The notes under the pieces: generated by a model
The model's input: the letters and a program-made list of their open reading frames with translations, nothing else
What the model was told of the DNA's origin: nothing
The model's database searches: none
Shown: positions 41,931 to 42,759 of the stretch, one piece after another
How the letters are laid out: every line of letters begins with the position of its first letter
Numbering within the stretch: the stretch's first letter is position 1
Assembly: GCA_022360875.1 (NCBI GenBank)
Contig: JAKSBZ010000059.1
Span: 1 to 42,759 of the forward strand
Reading direction: 5' to 3'
Origin: Cytophagales bacterium
GTDB lineage: Bacteria > Bacteroidota > Bacteroidia > Cytophagales > Cyclobacteriaceae
Length of the DNA stretch: 42,759 nt
Made by a program: the position numbers and the translations under genes

Positions 41931-42470
41931 TCACAGCGCCCAGCAAATCAGCATCGATCCTCCGACATAAGCAAAGGCTTCAATCAAGCCCGCGCCCACA
42001 TTCGGCTTCTCCTGATTGACGATTTCATCATTCAGATTTTGCCCCGGAAGCAAGATCTTATCAGCCATCCAACGGGCCAAAGGCAGCAGCATCAAGCCCA
42101 GCAGCACTTCCAGAACCAGCCATAAAATATTGGTCTCCCAGTCCACGAACGTATGAACCAGCGCATTGCGCACAAGGTTTCCGATGGCTACAAGCGCCCC
42201 GGCAAAACCAATACCCACCGCAATGTTGTCTCGCTCAATGTGTTCGTGAATGTCATAAGGCGTGATCCAGTTGTAAACAAAACTCGTCAGAACCAGAATC
42301 AGCTGTCCGATAGCAAAGTAGATCAGAACCGTAAGAACCGAACCGCCTTCTCCGTAGATGGACCCAAGAATCACCAGTCCGGTTGCCACGGCAGAACCTG
42401 CCTCCACAGCTCCCGATCCAACATTCTGGTCCACAATGATCTCTTTCACTTTTGCTGCAACGTCGGACAT
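41931..42470 (-). CDS. DUF350 membrane protein
   Basis: 179 residues from the ATG at 42470; a TTG six codons earlier is less likely. Five or six hydrophobic segments are seen. Two tandem copies of the DUF350 theme are visible: the first around AGSAVATGLVILGSIYGEGG with LIYFAIGQLILVLTSFVYNW, the second around DNIAVGIGFAGALVAIGNLV and VLLGLMLLPLARWM. DUF350 is an inner-membrane family of unknown function, often found beside spermidine-synthase-like and other membrane-remodelling genes. It follows fabG after 38 bp and precedes the aminopropyltransferase, so the three may be co-transcribed. Confidence 0.9.
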   Translation of the reverse strand: MSDVAAKVKEIIVDQNVGSGAVEAGSAVATGLVILGSIYGEGGSVLTVLIYFAIGQLILVLTSFVYNWITPYDIHEHIERDNIAVGIGFAGALVAIGNLVRNALVHTFVDWETNILWLVLEVLLGLMLLPLARWMADKILLPGQNLNDEIVNQEKPNVGAGLIEAFAYVGGSMLICWAL

Positions 42471-42508
42471 ACTTTCCTCCAGTATCAATGCTTGGTTTTG
42501 ATTTCGTG

Positions 42509-42759
42509 TTACATGTACATGCCGCCATTGACGCCCAAAACCTGACCGGTAATGTACCCGGCTCCGGGTCCGGCAAGGAAGGCGACGGCAGCTGCGATAT
42601 CCTCGGACTGCCCGAGGGACTTAAGCGGAATCTGTGCCAACATACCCTCGACAACTTTCTCGGGCAGTTCGGCAGTCATATCAGTTTCGATGAAACCGGG
42701 AGCAACTGCATTGACTGTTAGTTTTCGGCCCGCCAATTCCCGACTTAAACTTCGAGTCA
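42509..42759 (-). CDS. fabG: 3-oxoacyl-ACP reductase FabG, C-terminal part (partial)
   Basis: The frame runs from a TAA at 42509 to the window edge and is open throughout. Visible parts are [20 protein letters not shown] and [14 protein letters not shown], then [20 protein letters not shown], and the family end [16 protein letters not shown]. These are the classic C-terminal features of FabG, the NADPH-dependent reductase of fatty-acid elongation. The Rossmann loop and Ser-Tyr-Lys active site lie beyond the edge. Another SDR with the same tail cannot be excluded, but the match is very good. Confidence 0.92.
   Translation of the reverse strand, partial: TRSLSRELAGRKLTVNAVAPGFIETDMTAELPEKVVEGMLAQIPLKSLGQSEDIAAAVAFLAGPGAGYITGQVLGVNGGMYM

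Noticed and set aside
1-42759. tRNA, rRNA, CRISPR arrays, insertion sequences, prophage genes
   Set aside because: None of the expected signatures (regular spaced repeats, transposase or integrase motifs, cloverleaf sequences) was noticed on reading both strands. A covariance-model search would be needed to exclude small RNAs.

Overview
The window looks like chromosomal DNA of a Bacteroidota bacterium. It has a SusC/SusD pair, carboxypeptidase-regulatory-type TonB-dependent receptors, lipoboxes followed by acidic residues, and two or three promoter candidates resembling the TTG / TAnnTTTG type. The lineage may be Cytophagia-like, but this sequence alone cannot settle the order. No mobile element, rRNA, tRNA or CRISPR array was seen.

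Layout. 1-171 (+) is the 3' end of a 4-alpha-glucanotransferase gene, followed by a terminator. 316-10473 (-) is a polysaccharide utilisation locus, transcribed in the order sodium-solute symporter, GH130 phosphorylase, GH92 mannosidase, SusC, SusD. This fits capture of mannose-rich glycan (probably N-glycan), outer trimming by GH92, import of a small mannoside, and phosphorolysis in the cytoplasm. Across a 551-bp gap, 11025-13603 (+) encodes an unusual membrane-anchored regulator: periplasmic LamG-like and propeller-like region, one membrane helix, cytoplasmic winged helix. It is split by an apparent -1 frameshift.

13620-22365 carries a MORN-like secreted protein, the chaperone HtpG, a conserved protein of unknown function, and a TonB receptor paired with a lipoprotein built from four tandem modules. 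22745-30798 (+) holds rfbC, an NAD(P)-dependent epimerase-like gene, a TPR protein, a ComA-like phosphosulfolactate synthase, a DUF368 membrane protein overlapping aroE, and an LpoA-like TPR plus periplasmic-binding-fold protein. A small membrane protein lies on the opposite strand.

hemL (30915-32207) is followed by a 540-bp gap with two tiny overlapping ORFs. 32748-37760 (-) is an acyl-CoA carboxylase / acyl-CoA dehydrogenase cluster typical of leucine degradation. The right end has a HEAT-repeat protein, a rhomboid protease, a secreted carboxypeptidase-regulatory-like protein, a membrane-fused aminopropyltransferase, a DUF350 membrane protein, and the 3' part of fabG running off the window.

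The most interesting parts are the broken one-component regulator facing the mannoside locus, the ordered repeat boxes upstream of htpG, and the four-module lipoprotein paired with a TonB receptor.
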